Below are positions 49,745-62,819 of a stretch of 64,000 bases of DNA, piece after piece; the first letter of the stretch is position 1; the number at the start of each line of letters is the position of its first letter. The translations under genes and the position numbers were made by a program. Source of the stretch: Tillus elongatus (taxonomy: Eukaryota; Arthropoda; Insecta; Coleoptera; Cleridae); contig OZ023267.1 of NCBI GenBank assembly GCA_964006375.1, forward strand, positions 20,395,739 to 20,459,738, read 5' to 3'. The notes under the pieces are model-generated. The model saw nothing but the letters and a program-made list of their open reading frames with translations. It searched no databases and had not been told where the DNA came from.

Positions 49745-50215
49745 GGCCAGGGCTTTCACTAAATTGTTAGCTGGTTGTATACAGTTTCTATTTTTTAACA
49801 TTCTGTGTTATTTGGAGCTGCCGTGACGACACACTACTTGGTTCCGCAACGAGATGGCGACACGGTTAAAGGCGTGTCTTAATCTCACTTAGTTTTGGGA
49901 GGCTGGCTACCATAGCCGTATTACTTTATAGGTGTATTTTCGCTGCAATTAGGATTCCGTACTGACGAGCTCTAATTAGAGCGAAACCGGTCTACGGTTC
50001 TAATTGTGGTGAGAATACATTTAGCCTTACATACTTTGTCCCTATATTGGGGGAGAAATGGGCCACGGCTGACAATTTACTAAATTGTTAATTGGTTGCA
50101 TACAGTCTCTATTTTTTAAAATTATGTGTTATTTGGTGCTGCCGTGACAACATACTACTTGGTTCCACAACCAGATGGCGACACTATTAAAAGCGTGTCT
50201 TACATCTCACTTAGT
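49745..50215 (+). mobile_element. Retrozyme-like tandem repeat with a hammerhead
   Basis: Two partial units head to tail on the opposite strand from 20035-20660. Repeat spacing is about 316-321 nt (tgggccaggg at 49743 and tgggccacgg at 50059; ttggttccgcaac and ttggttccacaac). A complete hammerhead at 49946-50006 marks the junction. Both units are cut at their outer edges before a second ribozyme. It follows directly on a LINE 3' end, as the fragment at 34800-35095 also neighbours one. Confidence 0.75.
49946..50006 (+). ncRNA. Hammerhead ribozyme (type I), complete
   Basis: The best ribozyme in the window. Outer stem I CAATTAG/CTAATTG (7 perfect pairs), internal loop GATT/TT, inner stem I CCGTA/TACGG (5 perfect pairs), core CTGACGA at 49962-49968. 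Stem II is GCTCT/AGAGC with loop AATT. GAAA is at 49983-49986, then stem III AC/GT with loop CG and C17 at 49992. Predicted cleavage between 49992 and 49993. A stem III of two pairs is typical of hammerheads in Penelope-like elements and animal retrozymes, which are thought to act as dimers. Confidence 0.85.
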
Positions 50216-50409
50216 TATAAGAGTCACTGTCTTAGGAATACTTTATGGTAAATAAGAAATCTGTACAGTGTCAGTCTATTAGTCAATGTTCGCGAATGGG
50301 GCGTGTCGTAACAACTGTGTATTTTTTTAAAAAATATGATTGGCTGCGGCATCTCAGGCCATTACCACATTCATTTCCCATCATTCAATATTTTTACAAA
50401 TTTTCCAGA

Positions 50410-50490
50410 CAAAGTCAACTTGGCTCGCCCAGGAATCGAACCCGGGACCTCTCGCTTAGCAGGCTGGCACCTAGCAACCTGCGCCACGAG
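50410..50490 (-). repeat. tRNA-derived SINE head
   Basis: Minus strand from 50487: GCCCTCGTGGCGCAGGTTGC (A box TGGCGCAGGTTG), then CCCGGGTTCGATTCCTGG (exact B box). A cloverleaf fails at the acceptor stem (5' GCCCTCG against 3' GCGAGCC), so a functional tRNA is unlikely. Confidence 0.6.
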
Positions 50491-51129
50491 GGCGTCTAAC
50501 TCTGTATTTGATAATATGAATGTGTGTAATCGCGTGTGTGTATAATCGTACCGGGTGTACAGAATTTACCTATCACTGATGATTACTCAGTAACGAATAC
50601 AAAGTAATAAATAAATACTAGATCCCAAAACAATGATTACATACGAGCATTAAAAAGTAACGAGGATCACTAATGCATATATACATCTAACAGTTTTGTT
50701 ACAGCAGTGTACAAAAGCTTCTTCAAATTTTATCAAATAAACCATTTATTTTCGTCGCCAAATAAGAATGTAACATGCTTATTGGTCACGTTCTTTGCAC
50801 CAGTCATTAATTTATTTTGACCGTTAACCAAAGACGGGCGCGTATTTAAAGAAGTTTTTAATATGCCATATCGATCAGGTTTTTTTAACCCTCCAGACAA
50901 TCACAAAAAGCTATATTTAAGACGCCGCCTTTATGAATCTAGATGTTCCACTTGAACGATCATTAAATAACATAATTGTGAACCTCGACTTCCTTGGAAT
51001 ATGTCGTTTTTGGGTGCTCTTATATAATTCTATTATTCTTGATAATTCATTTACCTGCTTGTGAATGGTTGCTAATCGAAGATTGTGACGTTTACGTTTG
51101 TCTGATGGTGGTCTTCAAATAACCGTTTT

Positions 51130-51380
51130 AGACAAATTTTCATTAAAAATTTCAGCTTAGAGATCACTGGCGAGACTCAAAAAATGTCTTAAAATCAGCC
51201 CGAACCAAAGCCTCTACAACGCATATCAATTTAAAGTTTTTTATGTTCACTACGATAGCTCAATTAATCATCTCAAATCTGGAAATGATGTTCCTTTAGT
51301 AAATGGCTTGGATGAGTTACCCAGTAAATTTGGATCAGATTTTTCGGGAGAATTACAATTAAATACAGACTTGAGAGACT
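51130..51380 (-). repeat. TA-array family, very old
   Basis: tttcagcttagagatcactg, acgcatatcaatttaaagtt and aaatggcttggatgagttac are just recognisable; no array. Confidence 0.45.
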
Positions 51381-51639
51381 TTTTGTCTGGCGTCACAATG
51401 CTTGTTTTTCCCTGCAACTGGCTTCACCTCTTACGATTGTGATAAAATTGTGGAACACGCGTTGGTCCTTTGAACACGTGTTTGTCCTAAAAAATTATTA
51501 AGATGCGACATATTTTAGGTTCTTATGTAAGTTGACAAAATTTTGATTTATGAGCATAAAAAAATAATCCCGCTAGTGCCCAGAAAATATCTCAATATTA
51601 CTAAATCTTATGCACCAAAATAAAGTTTTTGATGCGATG

Positions 51640-51840
51640 TTTGTCACTAGTTGACACTTCGATCACCAGACTTAACCCCGTTAGATTATTTTTTATGGAG
51701 ATACCTTAAAAATAAAGTCTATCGAGATAGGCCAGTCACTTTGCAATGCCTGAAGAGTCCCATACCAATTTATTTACAGGATTCGATTAGACATTTTATT
51801 AAAAGACTGCAGTCTTGTCAAATCGTGAGCGGCTAGCATT
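51640..51840 (+). pseudogene. Mariner-like transposase C-terminal fragment
   Basis: LRSPDLTPLDYFLWRYLKNKVYRDRPVTLQCLKSPI is the third catalytic region (SPDLTPLD) with the typical WGYLK-KVY-DRP follow-on, then DSIRHFIKRLQSC. About 60 residues; the rest of the gene is absent. Confidence 0.75.
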
Positions 51841-52029
51841 TACTCAAAATATTTTTTAGTTTACTTGTGTCATATTAAACTTTACTTAAAATGTAGACTT
51901 CTTGTTGGTTTTAAATGTTGACAATTTCATAACTACACATTGATTTTGGATATTTAGTTATACTTAGTACAAAATCAAATCTCTTTTCAACCTTTGTCTC
52001 TTCAATAGTACAATACCAGAAAAGTGGCA

Positions 52030-52745
<716 letters not shown>

Positions 52746-52773
52746 GGAGGCCTGTGCAACAGTAGGTCTAAAA

Positions 52774-53442
52774 ATGAACATCGGAAAAACAAAATTTATG
52801 ACAAACCTCGTCCCTAGTAACAACCTAATTATTGAAAACTCTGAGGTGGAATGGGTAGACAAATACACATATTTGGGCCACGAGATAAGCACATCCAAAA
52901 CCAACCAAACATGCGAGGTAAACAGAAGAGTTATACTCTCCTGGACGGCTTACGGCAGACTTAGAGACGTTTTCAGAAGCGATCTTCCGATATGCTTAAA
53001 AAGAAAAGTTTTCAACCAATGTGTTCTACCGGTTATGACCTACGGCGCCGAAACACTAACCCTTACCAACGCTTCTGCTAAGAAACTCAAAGTAAAAGAG
53101 CGCAAAATGGAGATGTCGATGCTTGGCGTTTCGTTACGTGACCACATTAGAAAAGAAGAATTACGCAGAATAACAGGCGTGACTGATGTGGTCGTACATG
53201 TGGCAAAACTCAAGTGGAAGTGGGCGGGACATGTGGCTTGCATGCAAGATGACAGGTGGACCAAACGATTACTTGAATGGAGACCCAGATCCGACAAAAG
53301 AAACAGAGGAAGACCACCAACTCGCTGGACAGACGACATTACAAAAATTACAAAAAACTGGATTCGTAGCGCTCAAGACAGAAAAGAATGGACTCAACTA
53401 GGGGAGGCCTATGTCCAGCACTGGACGCAGAGGGCTGATTGA
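52774..53442 (+). CDS. RTE reverse transcriptase, C-terminal 222 codons
   Basis: Open frame starting within GLKMNIGKTKFMTN (post-palm), EVEWVDKYTYLGHEIS, VLPVMTYGAETLTL, LGVSLRDHIRKEELRR, WAGHVACM, RGRPPTRWTDDI, and ending AYVQHWTQRAD at a TGA that merges with the TGATGA tail. It overlaps no promoter and is the 3' part of a dead element. Compare 25548-26156. Confidence 0.85.
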   Translation: MNIGKTKFMTNLVPSNNLIIENSEVEWVDKYTYLGHEISTSKTNQTCEVNRRVILSWTAYGRLRDVFRSDLPICLKRKVFNQCVLPVMTYGAETLTLTNASAKKLKVKERKMEMSMLGVSLRDHIRKEELRRITGVTDVVVHVAKLKWKWAGHVACMQDDRWTKRLLEWRPRSDKRNRGRPPTRWTDDITKITKNWIRSAQDRKEWTQLGEAYVQHWTQRAD

Positions 53443-53697
53443 TGATGATGATACTTAGTACACACCTTAACTTCAAATGTCGAACTTCAAATGTCGATAA
53501 CTCCGTAACGAGTGAGTTTAGACATGGGGTGTTCCACACAAAATTAGATTAAAATTATCCAAATTCAGTATGTTTTATTTAAAAAAAAACCAACTTTAAT
53601 CAGCTGCGCTTTTCTGGGTCACCAGGATATTTTAAAGCACTAGAAAATAATGCTCATATCAGGACCCTATAATTTCCGTAAGAAACTGTTTTTCATA

Positions 53698-53970
<273 letters not shown>

Positions 53971-53974
53971 AATA

Positions 53975-55435
53975 CGAAAACTTAACAAAACAAAGACTTT
54001 AAAGCTTACCACTGGGTAACATCACCTTTATCTTTTATTACAGAAATTCTTAGCCACAGCATAGTTATATACCTATAATATATTATATGCTGTGCAATTA
54101 ACAAAGGCTTTGCATAATTCTGGTGTAAATGAATCTCATATTTCCTGCAGCATTTGTTTAAGGATTGTTCTAGTTTCAGTGTATTCAAAATTTTATTAAA
54201 ATTCGCTACAATACGTCACTTGCCGTTCCATCATTTTACAGCTTGATTAATTGAAACTGCCCTGTTTTAAATGAATTTAAAATTACAGGCTAAAAGTTGA
54301 ATCATACTTTTTCCAATCTCTGTTCACAAAGTACGTGGTTTTGGGGAATGCTGATCTCTGACTTCCTGTGTTGTATAAAATGGTTAACGTATTTGTGAAG
54401 GTTCTCAAGCCGGCTACAGTTAAAAACTAATCGGATTGTTTATCTGACATATTTGGCACTGATATTTTACCCTTTTGCTCATACCGCGCTAGCGAAGCAG
54501 TCGGTTGCAGTTCACAGGATTTCCCAGAACCTTACAATACGTCATTCATTGTTAAATATTGATTACAAGCTCTTTGAAGCTATATATAAAATATATAATA
54601 ATTGAGGCATTTATAAAATTACTCTTATCACAGATGTTGTCGAAAGACAGCCGGTACGTGATACAGGACTTCCTTTCGATTTTTCTCTGATTTGATACAG
54701 ACGTAGACTCATAATAAGAGAATTTAAGTTTGCTAAACTTATAACCCACACATATTTTGTTATGTTTTGTATGCACAAGTTGTCACAATGTGACGGCATT
54801 GCCTGTTTCGATCGGAATGTGTATGTCCGGCCATGACATTGGATACTTTTCGGATACTTTTACTTTTTAAAAGTAAATTAAAGCTTATGTTGTCGCCAGT
54901 AGTTCCAGACAATCGCTTTTTCTTGGTTCGTCGGCATTTTAAGATTTTCTTTGGCGCAAAAAAACATATTTTACATTAGGTGTCTAATTTAAATAACCAT
55001 GGGCACAATATAATAGCTGACGTTTTATCTCAACAGCTTTATAGAAAACTAATATAACAAAACAAAATATAGGTCAAGGTACTTTTTAATCGAGGTCTCA
55101 TTATGGAGAATATGGGTTCATCATAAAGTAAGGGGTACACTTACCATACTACTAACGTGTTATATTATTTTGAGAAATTAAGCTAGTAGCAAAAAGTAAA
55201 CGGACTCTAGTTACTTCAATAGTTTGATTTTACTGTATCTATGAAAAAGAGTTGTCGTGCCAACTGCATATGCAAATGCCAAATATAATCATCACGACTT
55301 AGATAATCATTCTCAAAATAAAACGCACGTAGTGTACATTGAAACGACTTAAACTTTAATAACATGGATCTACGAGCAAAAATTGGTTTAGTACAATGTT
55401 ATTACGATGGTGGTAGAGATTACACTGCTGGTGTT
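53975..55435. other. No supported feature beyond one GCAG motif
   Basis: A diverged GCAG motif complement lies at 54188-54230. Otherwise AT-rich sequence without a convincing frame, repeat or RNA gene. Confidence 0.5.
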
Positions 55436-55439
55436 GTGT

Positions 55440-55900
55440 CCTAATATTGTTAATCCTCACCCTCAATCTCCCCGAGTTCACCCTGTCCATGCTTAGTCGG
55501 CAAACCTTACCTGATGCCCCCCACAGCAACTAGAGGCGCAGAGACGACATTGGCACACCTGTAACCGTTGACAAGAGCCGCCGAAGGCGCAAGTACAACT
55601 AACAGTGGGACAGGTGTCATCAAGCGTCAGCAGCTACGAGCGATCTCAAGACTCAACCACCACCATCTCATCCAGCGCCCAGTCAGGTCGTTCAAGACAG
55701 GCTGGACCGTAAGCGGTAGTCAAGACACAGCATAATACCTAATTATGCCGTGGTCACCTTACAGTTAACTCCGTGCGCGTTCCAGCGGTCAGGGAGCATC
55801 ACAGGGAGATCGCCTGACCCGCGGCAAGGAGCCAAGAACCACTGTTGTCTCCATAGACACGTGGACAGGTTAGTGGGGGTTGCTAGGCAGGTTTCTGCAA
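55440..55900. other. GC-rich island of unknown nature
   Basis: About 460 bp far more GC-rich than anything nearby (for example ccgcggcaaggagccaagaa near 55820 and gagccgccgaaggcgcaagt near 55577). No long frame and no match to other repeats in the window. It ends against a half copy of the 46632 hairpin (55887-55945). Possibly the 5' UTR or gag region of a LINE, or a captured host fragment. Confidence 0.4.
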
Positions 55901-56087
55901 ACAGTTTTTTTTAAAAAAGTTCGAGAGCTAATCTGCAAATTTACCAAAACAACAACTAAACAACACTAAGGTACAAGAAAAATATTATCTTACCTATAAC
56001 TGAACTTAAATGAACTAGAGGAGCATCAGAAGAGACCAACCAATTGTTGCGTTTTGTAACTAGGCCTGGGGACCTTGTATACAAGAC

Positions 56088-56091
<4 letters not shown>

Positions 56092-56130
<39 letters not shown>
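56092..56130. repeat. (CA)n microsatellite
   Basis: Pure CA, about 39 bp, directly before the palindrome at 56136. Confidence 0.97.
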
Positions 56131-56132
<2 letters not shown>

Positions 56133-56135
56133 AAC

Positions 56136-56975
56136 ATCAACCTCGAATCGGTGTATTTACATAGTCAGATTGTTAAAAACATCGTTACATTTATTTCAAA
56201 AAGGCCTATGTAGTTCTCAAATCCGGCATGCTTAACCTCGTATTGAATTCTCTCTGACGTGAATGACAGTTGAGATTGGTTGTCATTGATCACCATAGAG
56301 CAACAAGAACAGTATATATGAAACTTCAGAGAATAATAATTGGTCTCCCATTGGCTCAGTTAGGCTTACTGATACATAACAAAATTTGTCATGTTTGAAG
56401 GATGGTGTATTTTTGACGAATTTTTGTTATATCCACCCAAACTGCCATGGGAAAGATGCATTGAAAATTGGCACGAAAGGGTCACTTCATGTTAACATAG
56501 TAACTTAGCATCCTGAGGGCATTCTTGACATGCATTATCTATATCCCCACTTCCCAACATGTGGGAATAATGCATGCCAAGAATCCCCTGAGGATATTAA
56601 GTTGCTATGTTAACATGCAGTGACATTCTCGTGAGATTTTTCATTGCATCTGCCCAATGGCAGTTTGGGCAGATATAACAAAATCTGCCAAAAATACTCC
56701 ATCCTTACACATTTTGAGATGTCTCACTAAGCCTAACTTGAGTCAATGGAAGACCAATTCTTATGCTCTGAAGTTCCAGATATTCTGTTCTTGTTTCTCT
56801 ATTTTTGCTCTATGGTGGTCAATGGCAATAAATGTCAACTGTCATTCACGTCAGAGAGAATTCAATACGAGGTTAAACATGCCGGATTTGAGAATTACAT
56901 CGGCCTTTTTTAAATAATCTAACGATGTTTTTAACAATCTGACTATGTAAATACGCCGATTCGAAGCTGCTGTTG
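56136..56975. mobile_element. Foldback (palindromic) element, about 840 bp
   Basis: Arms of about 400 bp: tcgaatcggtgtatttacat at 56145 against atgtaaatacgccgattcga near 56945; attctctctgacgtgaatga against tcattcacgtcagagagaat; and gttaacatagtaacttagca against the 56600 side. The loop is near 56535-56565 (ccccacttccc). Non-coding; the frame 56657-56917 is an arm of the palindrome. Confidence 0.9.
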
Positions 56976-58395
56976 TTTAGTTGTTGTTTTCATTGTAGGC
57001 TCCTGTTGAAGTGCCAATTTGACACGAAATATATAAAGCATGATATAACCAAGAACATTCGTAATTCGTCATCACAGAAATAGTCAAACCCAAAATAAAC
57101 AAAGATTCTTGTATATTCGTTTATTTCCAGTTTGATTTTTCTGTGAAAATTATCATCCTTAATATTATTTTGTTTTGTATTAAAGTTAAGAACCTAATTC
57201 TGACATTGGACGGACGATAAGTTCTATTTACTGTCACGATCAATAAAAAGCTAGCGTTATTTTTAATATGTGGTTAAAAATAACGGCTCATTGTGTGCTG
57301 AAATGAGAACATTGAACGTCAGGTGAAGTCACGAACCTTCCCGGCAGACATTTTAAAAATCCAGCAAAACACCCACCTAGCATAACCCAGTATATCACAC
57401 ATAAAAACCTTTGCAAGTCGTTGACGATCTTTGCAAGAGCGACATAAAATAACACAACCAAGAAATTCCTTTATGCCGTTTACATTCTGCTTACCACCGT
57501 GAGGTTACCCATAGAGCCAGTGTATGTACGTATGTACATATACATACGTCTGTACACCAGGTTTAATAATACACTTATAAAGCGTCAATACTTGCCCCAT
57601 GTTTCAACAACATTGTTACATTCAAACTTTATATGTCGGTTAGACAAACGATTTTAATGGTTTATGTTTATGTCTACCACATCACACGTTATACTGTCTT
57701 TGAAATGTCTGGAACATCTTATGTTGGGTACCGCAGAGACGGGTTAGTTGGTAGAATGTTATATCTACGAAAGAAGGAATGGCTACAGAAACTTTGCTTT
57801 CTCAAATTCAGCAATTCTTTTTGTTAGAACACGCTTGAAAAAATTTTAATCTTGATGTTCTACAATTTCTCTTACCTTCTCTTGGTAAAACCGCTTCATC
57901 AAGAAGTACCTGTATAGTAGTGAAACTGAAACTGTGAGAAATTATATCAATACGTCCCTGGTACATACCAACATACGTGTAGCTTTTCAGTGCCATAATT
58001 TCTCGATAGCGATCTCAAATTTGCAGCTATTTCTGCCTCCAGAACTTTTTACCGTGAGGCAGTTTTTATATCGAAGAATTCCAATCAAAAAGAGATCGAC
58101 TTTAGTGCGATTGGTTGAATATTTGATTATACATTTTATGTCTTTGTTCAAAATGCCTTTAAATGGATGTACCTACCATGTTCAATGCTTATAAATTTTG
58201 TTTTGTTGGCTAACTGTATTTAAAATCGTTCAGTTTCTTAAATTAAATTAATTATTTCTTCAAATGCATCTCACAATTGTGAGTTAACCATATTTTATTT
58301 TGCTTAATTGCGACATGAAAATATACCATGACAATCTCTTGTATTAATTTATTAAATGAACTAAATGTAAAACAACATAAATTCGTCTTTAAAAA
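56976..58395. other. No supported feature
   Basis: Short frames at 57633-57827 and 57934-58194 have no recognisable motifs or splice context. There is no repeat family I can name. Confidence 0.5.
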
Positions 58396-58399
58396 AAGG

Positions 58400-58745
58400 T
58401 CTGGTCGCAGCAATTGCGTTATGGCAGTGAATTTTCATAGAAATGATCTGACACAAAACATTTTGTTTATTAAACGCTTTTAACCGTTTTTTGTTGTAAC
58501 ATAGAGATCGAAATTTTGGTATATAGTTTACTTTTTATAACGTTATACTATGTACCAAATTTGGTTACCATAGCTTTGTTATTTTCGGAAATAAAATTTG
58601 TTTCCGAAATAAAATACAAAATTCTCTGGAGAACCCAGTCCGATTTTTCTAGCTAATAAACTTATCCAAGCCACTTACAAGATGAAGTTACCTGCGAGAT
58701 TTCATCTAAATCTGCCGATTCTTTTTTGAGTTATCGACGTGATAA
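58400..58745 (+). repeat. TA-array family, GCAG motif and core
   Basis: ggtcgcagcaattgcgttat at 58402, then gtaacatagagatcgaaatt, ccgatttttctagctaataa and tgagttatcgacgtgataat. It stops where an array would begin and meets a reverse copy. Confidence 0.7.
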
Positions 58746-58759
58746 TTAAAAGTAAATTT

Positions 58760-59660
<901 letters not shown>

Positions 59661-59679
59661 CAAATTTTAATAACTAGAT

Positions 59680-59740
59680 TTGGGTTCTCCAAGTGTACTT
59701 AACAGAGCTGATTACAGTTTCCAATTTTCACTTTTTAAAC
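59680..59740 (+). repeat. Fragment shared with 13520-13570
   Basis: gatttgggttctccaagtgt, then cttaacagagctgatta and ttccaattttcac match the right flank of the foldback at 13338-13545. Confidence 0.55.
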
Positions 59741-59899
59741 AATGATATTAAAACATCACCTGGAGTTGAAGCACTATCCTTTTTCCTTTTCACATTAAGC
59801 CAAGAACTGATAGGGAGGAAAGTACTCTTCTTACCATTAAACCTATTAACTTTGACATATGGAAAAGGTTTATCAACTCATACGTATGGAATGTCGTAA

Positions 59900-60278
59900 T
59901 GTATGTGGTGGGAAGCTGGACATGAAGATAATAGATGCGTTTGAAATGTAAGATGAAGAAAAATGGGCAAAGACAAGGTACGTCACCAGAAAGACGAATA
60001 AATGTGTGCTAGAAGAGGCGAGAGAAGAAAGATGCTTGCAAAATTAAAAGGAGGAATGCTAAATTTGCTCGAAATATACCGAGACATAATAACTTTCTAA
60101 CATTATTTCAAGGGCACGTACCTGCTTGGAAAAAAGAGGTAGATTAAGAGGTAAACTTCAGGAAAGCTCGACCCCATTCATGAAACGCAGAAGCTACAAT
60201 AAAATGAAAACAGGTGCTGGTGAGAGACATGGTGGCCACGACAAGGGAACATCTCATTTAGAGTGTGATGATGATTAA
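59900..60278 (+). pseudogene. Degenerate LINE 3' end, possibly RTE
   Basis: Fragments in several frames (KWAKTRYVTRKTN, EEAREERCLQN, RDMVATTREHL) and an ending gtgatgatgattaag recall the C terminus and GAT-repeat tail of RTE elements, but no catalytic motif remains. Confidence 0.35.
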
Positions 60279-61510
60279 GTATAAAGTCAGTTTGTAGTTA
60301 TTTTGACCAACCAAAATTTAGCACCTCCGTCACTGCTGATTTTGGTCTTTACCTCTGGGGATTACAAGGCTTTTAATCAAAACTAATCAGCATTATTTTC
60401 ATAATTTAAAAAGAAATTTCAAGACATAAATAATAAACTAGAGCACAAAATTGATATGTACAGCTGTCTTAGAGGTACGTAAGTAAATATAACTAGGTGC
60501 ACTTTGTATTTATTTTGTACTTCCATGTGTCGACTTTAACCCGGAAAATTAGCAACACTAGTGCCTTAAAATGATTATTAGTAATATACATTGGGCATGT
60601 ACGTACGTGCGTACTTCCCCCAACGCATGGGCTTCAACTGAAATGAAGCAAAATAGTTTGTGCGAAATAATGCCGACCTAAGCCTTTAGGTGCATAGACT
60701 TCAGCAAATTTCAACAACTAACCCGTTACGTAGGTCGTAGAAACAAAAATACATCACCGCGCTGCTGCGTAAGCTCTCGTACACACCATTAATGAACAGT
60801 TAATTGTACAGAAGGAAATACAGTGGGTGTTAATTCTAAGACTGTAATCGATATTCTTGATTTGATGCAGAAATGATCCCAGGCTGGTAGCAAGTTGCTG
60901 TTGTTGAGTTTATACCGGTCATAAACTCAAGATTACTCGGGCATTTTGCGTACCAACTATGCGAACTCATAAAATCTTATATTCAGCGTTCTCTAACCGT
61001 AGGACTTATAAGAACAATGACATATGACCGATGTTTTAACTCACACGATCGGTATATAGACATTCCTGTCGCTTTTAACCGTGAAATTCAGAAAATCGCA
61101 AAAATGAATGTGCGTTTGAAAATTAATATATGTATTGTCAGACAATGAAAATACTACAATATGCTGAAGTATTATCGTAATCGTGACAATTCTAAGACTA
61201 GGTATGTCTCCAACCAAAGCATAACAGCTTTAGCGAAGCGGTTTTCTTTTTAACAGTAAACCCCAGTCTTCCATTACATCGCTTGAGGTTTCTGTAGACA
61301 TCAATGAAAGTATTTTATGTCTCCAACCAAGCCATAATAGTTTTAGTGAAAGCAATTTTCTTTTCAACAGTAAATTGAAACTTGTCGACCTCTTTCATTA
61401 CATCGCTTGAGGTCGCTCGTTAAAATGAAAGAGGATTCATCATAAAAGATAACACGGTTCCACTTGTCAACCTAGTCTGCTTTTTTGAACCGATCTAACT
61501 GACGGCTTGT
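60279..61510. other. No supported feature
   Basis: Unique AT-rich sequence; a short pair of similar segments (aagcataacagctttagcga near 61219 and aagccataatagttttagtg near 61328) may be an old tandem duplication. Confidence 0.45.
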
Positions 61511-61519
61511 GTTTTTTTT

Positions 61520-62815
61520 TTTAATTTCAACAACACACCAAGAGGGCTTACAGCCTAAATACTATCGTACCGTGGGTGTTGACAGGGAGGAAAGAGGCAA
61601 CTTGTTAATTCTGGACTTGAAGGTTTGGAGGTTCGGAGGAGAAGGAAACACATGTGCCGGCAAGGAATTCCACAACTTGGAAGTTCTCGGGACAAAAGAG
61701 CGGGTATAATAAGAAGTTCTATGTCTGGTGACCTGGACAGTAAAAGGGTGCATTCGCTCTGTTCCCCTGGTAGATCTGTTGGGGGCAGCAAATGGGGGAA
61801 CTATGGAGGAAAGCTCCTCTGAGCAGTGCCCGTGCAGATATCTATAAAATAGAGAGAGGTCACCAACGGCACGTCGGTGGGCAAGAAATGGCAGCCTTTG
61901 GATGGGGGTAAGGTCACCGATGAGACGTATAGCTCTCTTTTGAATGGAGTCCAGGATAGCGAGTGTAGAAGCGGCAGCTGCACCCCAGATGTGGGAGCAG
62001 TATTCGAGGTTTGGCCTTATTTGTGAAGTATATAAGGTATAGAGATTAGCTGGTGAAAAGTATTTGCGAGCCCGGAAGAGGAAACCTAATTTCTTAGCAG
62101 CCGCTTCTGCTTGATGTGACATGTTGGTGCCAATTAAGATTTCGATCCACAGAAATGTCAACAAGAGAAAAGGTCTCCTTACTTTGAATAACTTGGTTGT
62201 TCATTGTGATGGGTCTAGGGCTGGTGTATCTCTTATGAGAAAGAAAGCAAGACTGAGATTTGGTGGGGTTGAATTGTACAAGATTTCTACTTCCCCAGTC
62301 TAATATTTTTTGGAGATCCACGGAGACAAAACCCTCCATGAGTCTGCGATGCTAATCTAATTGGGCTAAAGAGACAGGCTTAGAATATTGTATATTTGAG
62401 TGGAGGGTGCTGTCGTCCGCGTAACTATGAACTGGGTTGGATGTGCTAGAGAGGAGGTCATTGATGTGGAGAAGAAACAAAGTAGGGGCTAAAGCTGTAC
62501 CTTGAGGAACTCCTGCATTAATTGGATACAGTTTAGAGGAATGGCCATCCACAACAACAGAAATGCTCCTGTTGGAGAGAAAATTTGCTGTCCAGGTACA
62601 AAGTTTTGGTGGTAGGCCATAGGCCGGAAGTTTATTAAGCAGCGCTGCGTGCCAGACCTGGTCGAATGCTTTGGATATGTCTAGAGCGATAATCTGGGAT
62701 TCACCGTGTAGTTCCATAGACTTGTTCCAAGAATGGGTGACAAAAGAAAAGAGGTCGGCAGTCGATATGCGCTGACGGAATCCATACTGCCTTTTCCAGA
62801 AATTTTGTGTTGTAT
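61520..62815 (-). mobile_element. Jockey/CR1-like LINE, 5'-truncated
   Basis: Second, longer copy of the family at 29000-30134. The minus strand frame 62717-62352 reads ALDISKAFDQVWHAALLNKL (first catalytic Asp), VPQGTALAPTLFLLHINDLL, SYADDSTLH. The frame 62339-62094 reads MEGFVSVDLQKILDWGSRNL and the NLNWHQH region. The frame 62164-61562 gives RPNLEYCSHIWGA through RSFVPRTSKLWNSLPAHVF to a stop. The residues before 62717 continue to about 62815. Frame breaks near 62345 and 62110. The 3' end abuts a T-run at 61511-61521. Confidence 0.88.
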
Positions 62816-62819
62816 AGGG

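Noticed and set aside
50410..50490. Functional tRNA gene on the minus strand
   Set aside because: A and B boxes are good but the acceptor strands do not pair, so a SINE head is the better explanation.
56657..56917. 86-codon frame
   Set aside because: It lies wholly in one arm of the 840-bp palindrome and shows no protein motif.
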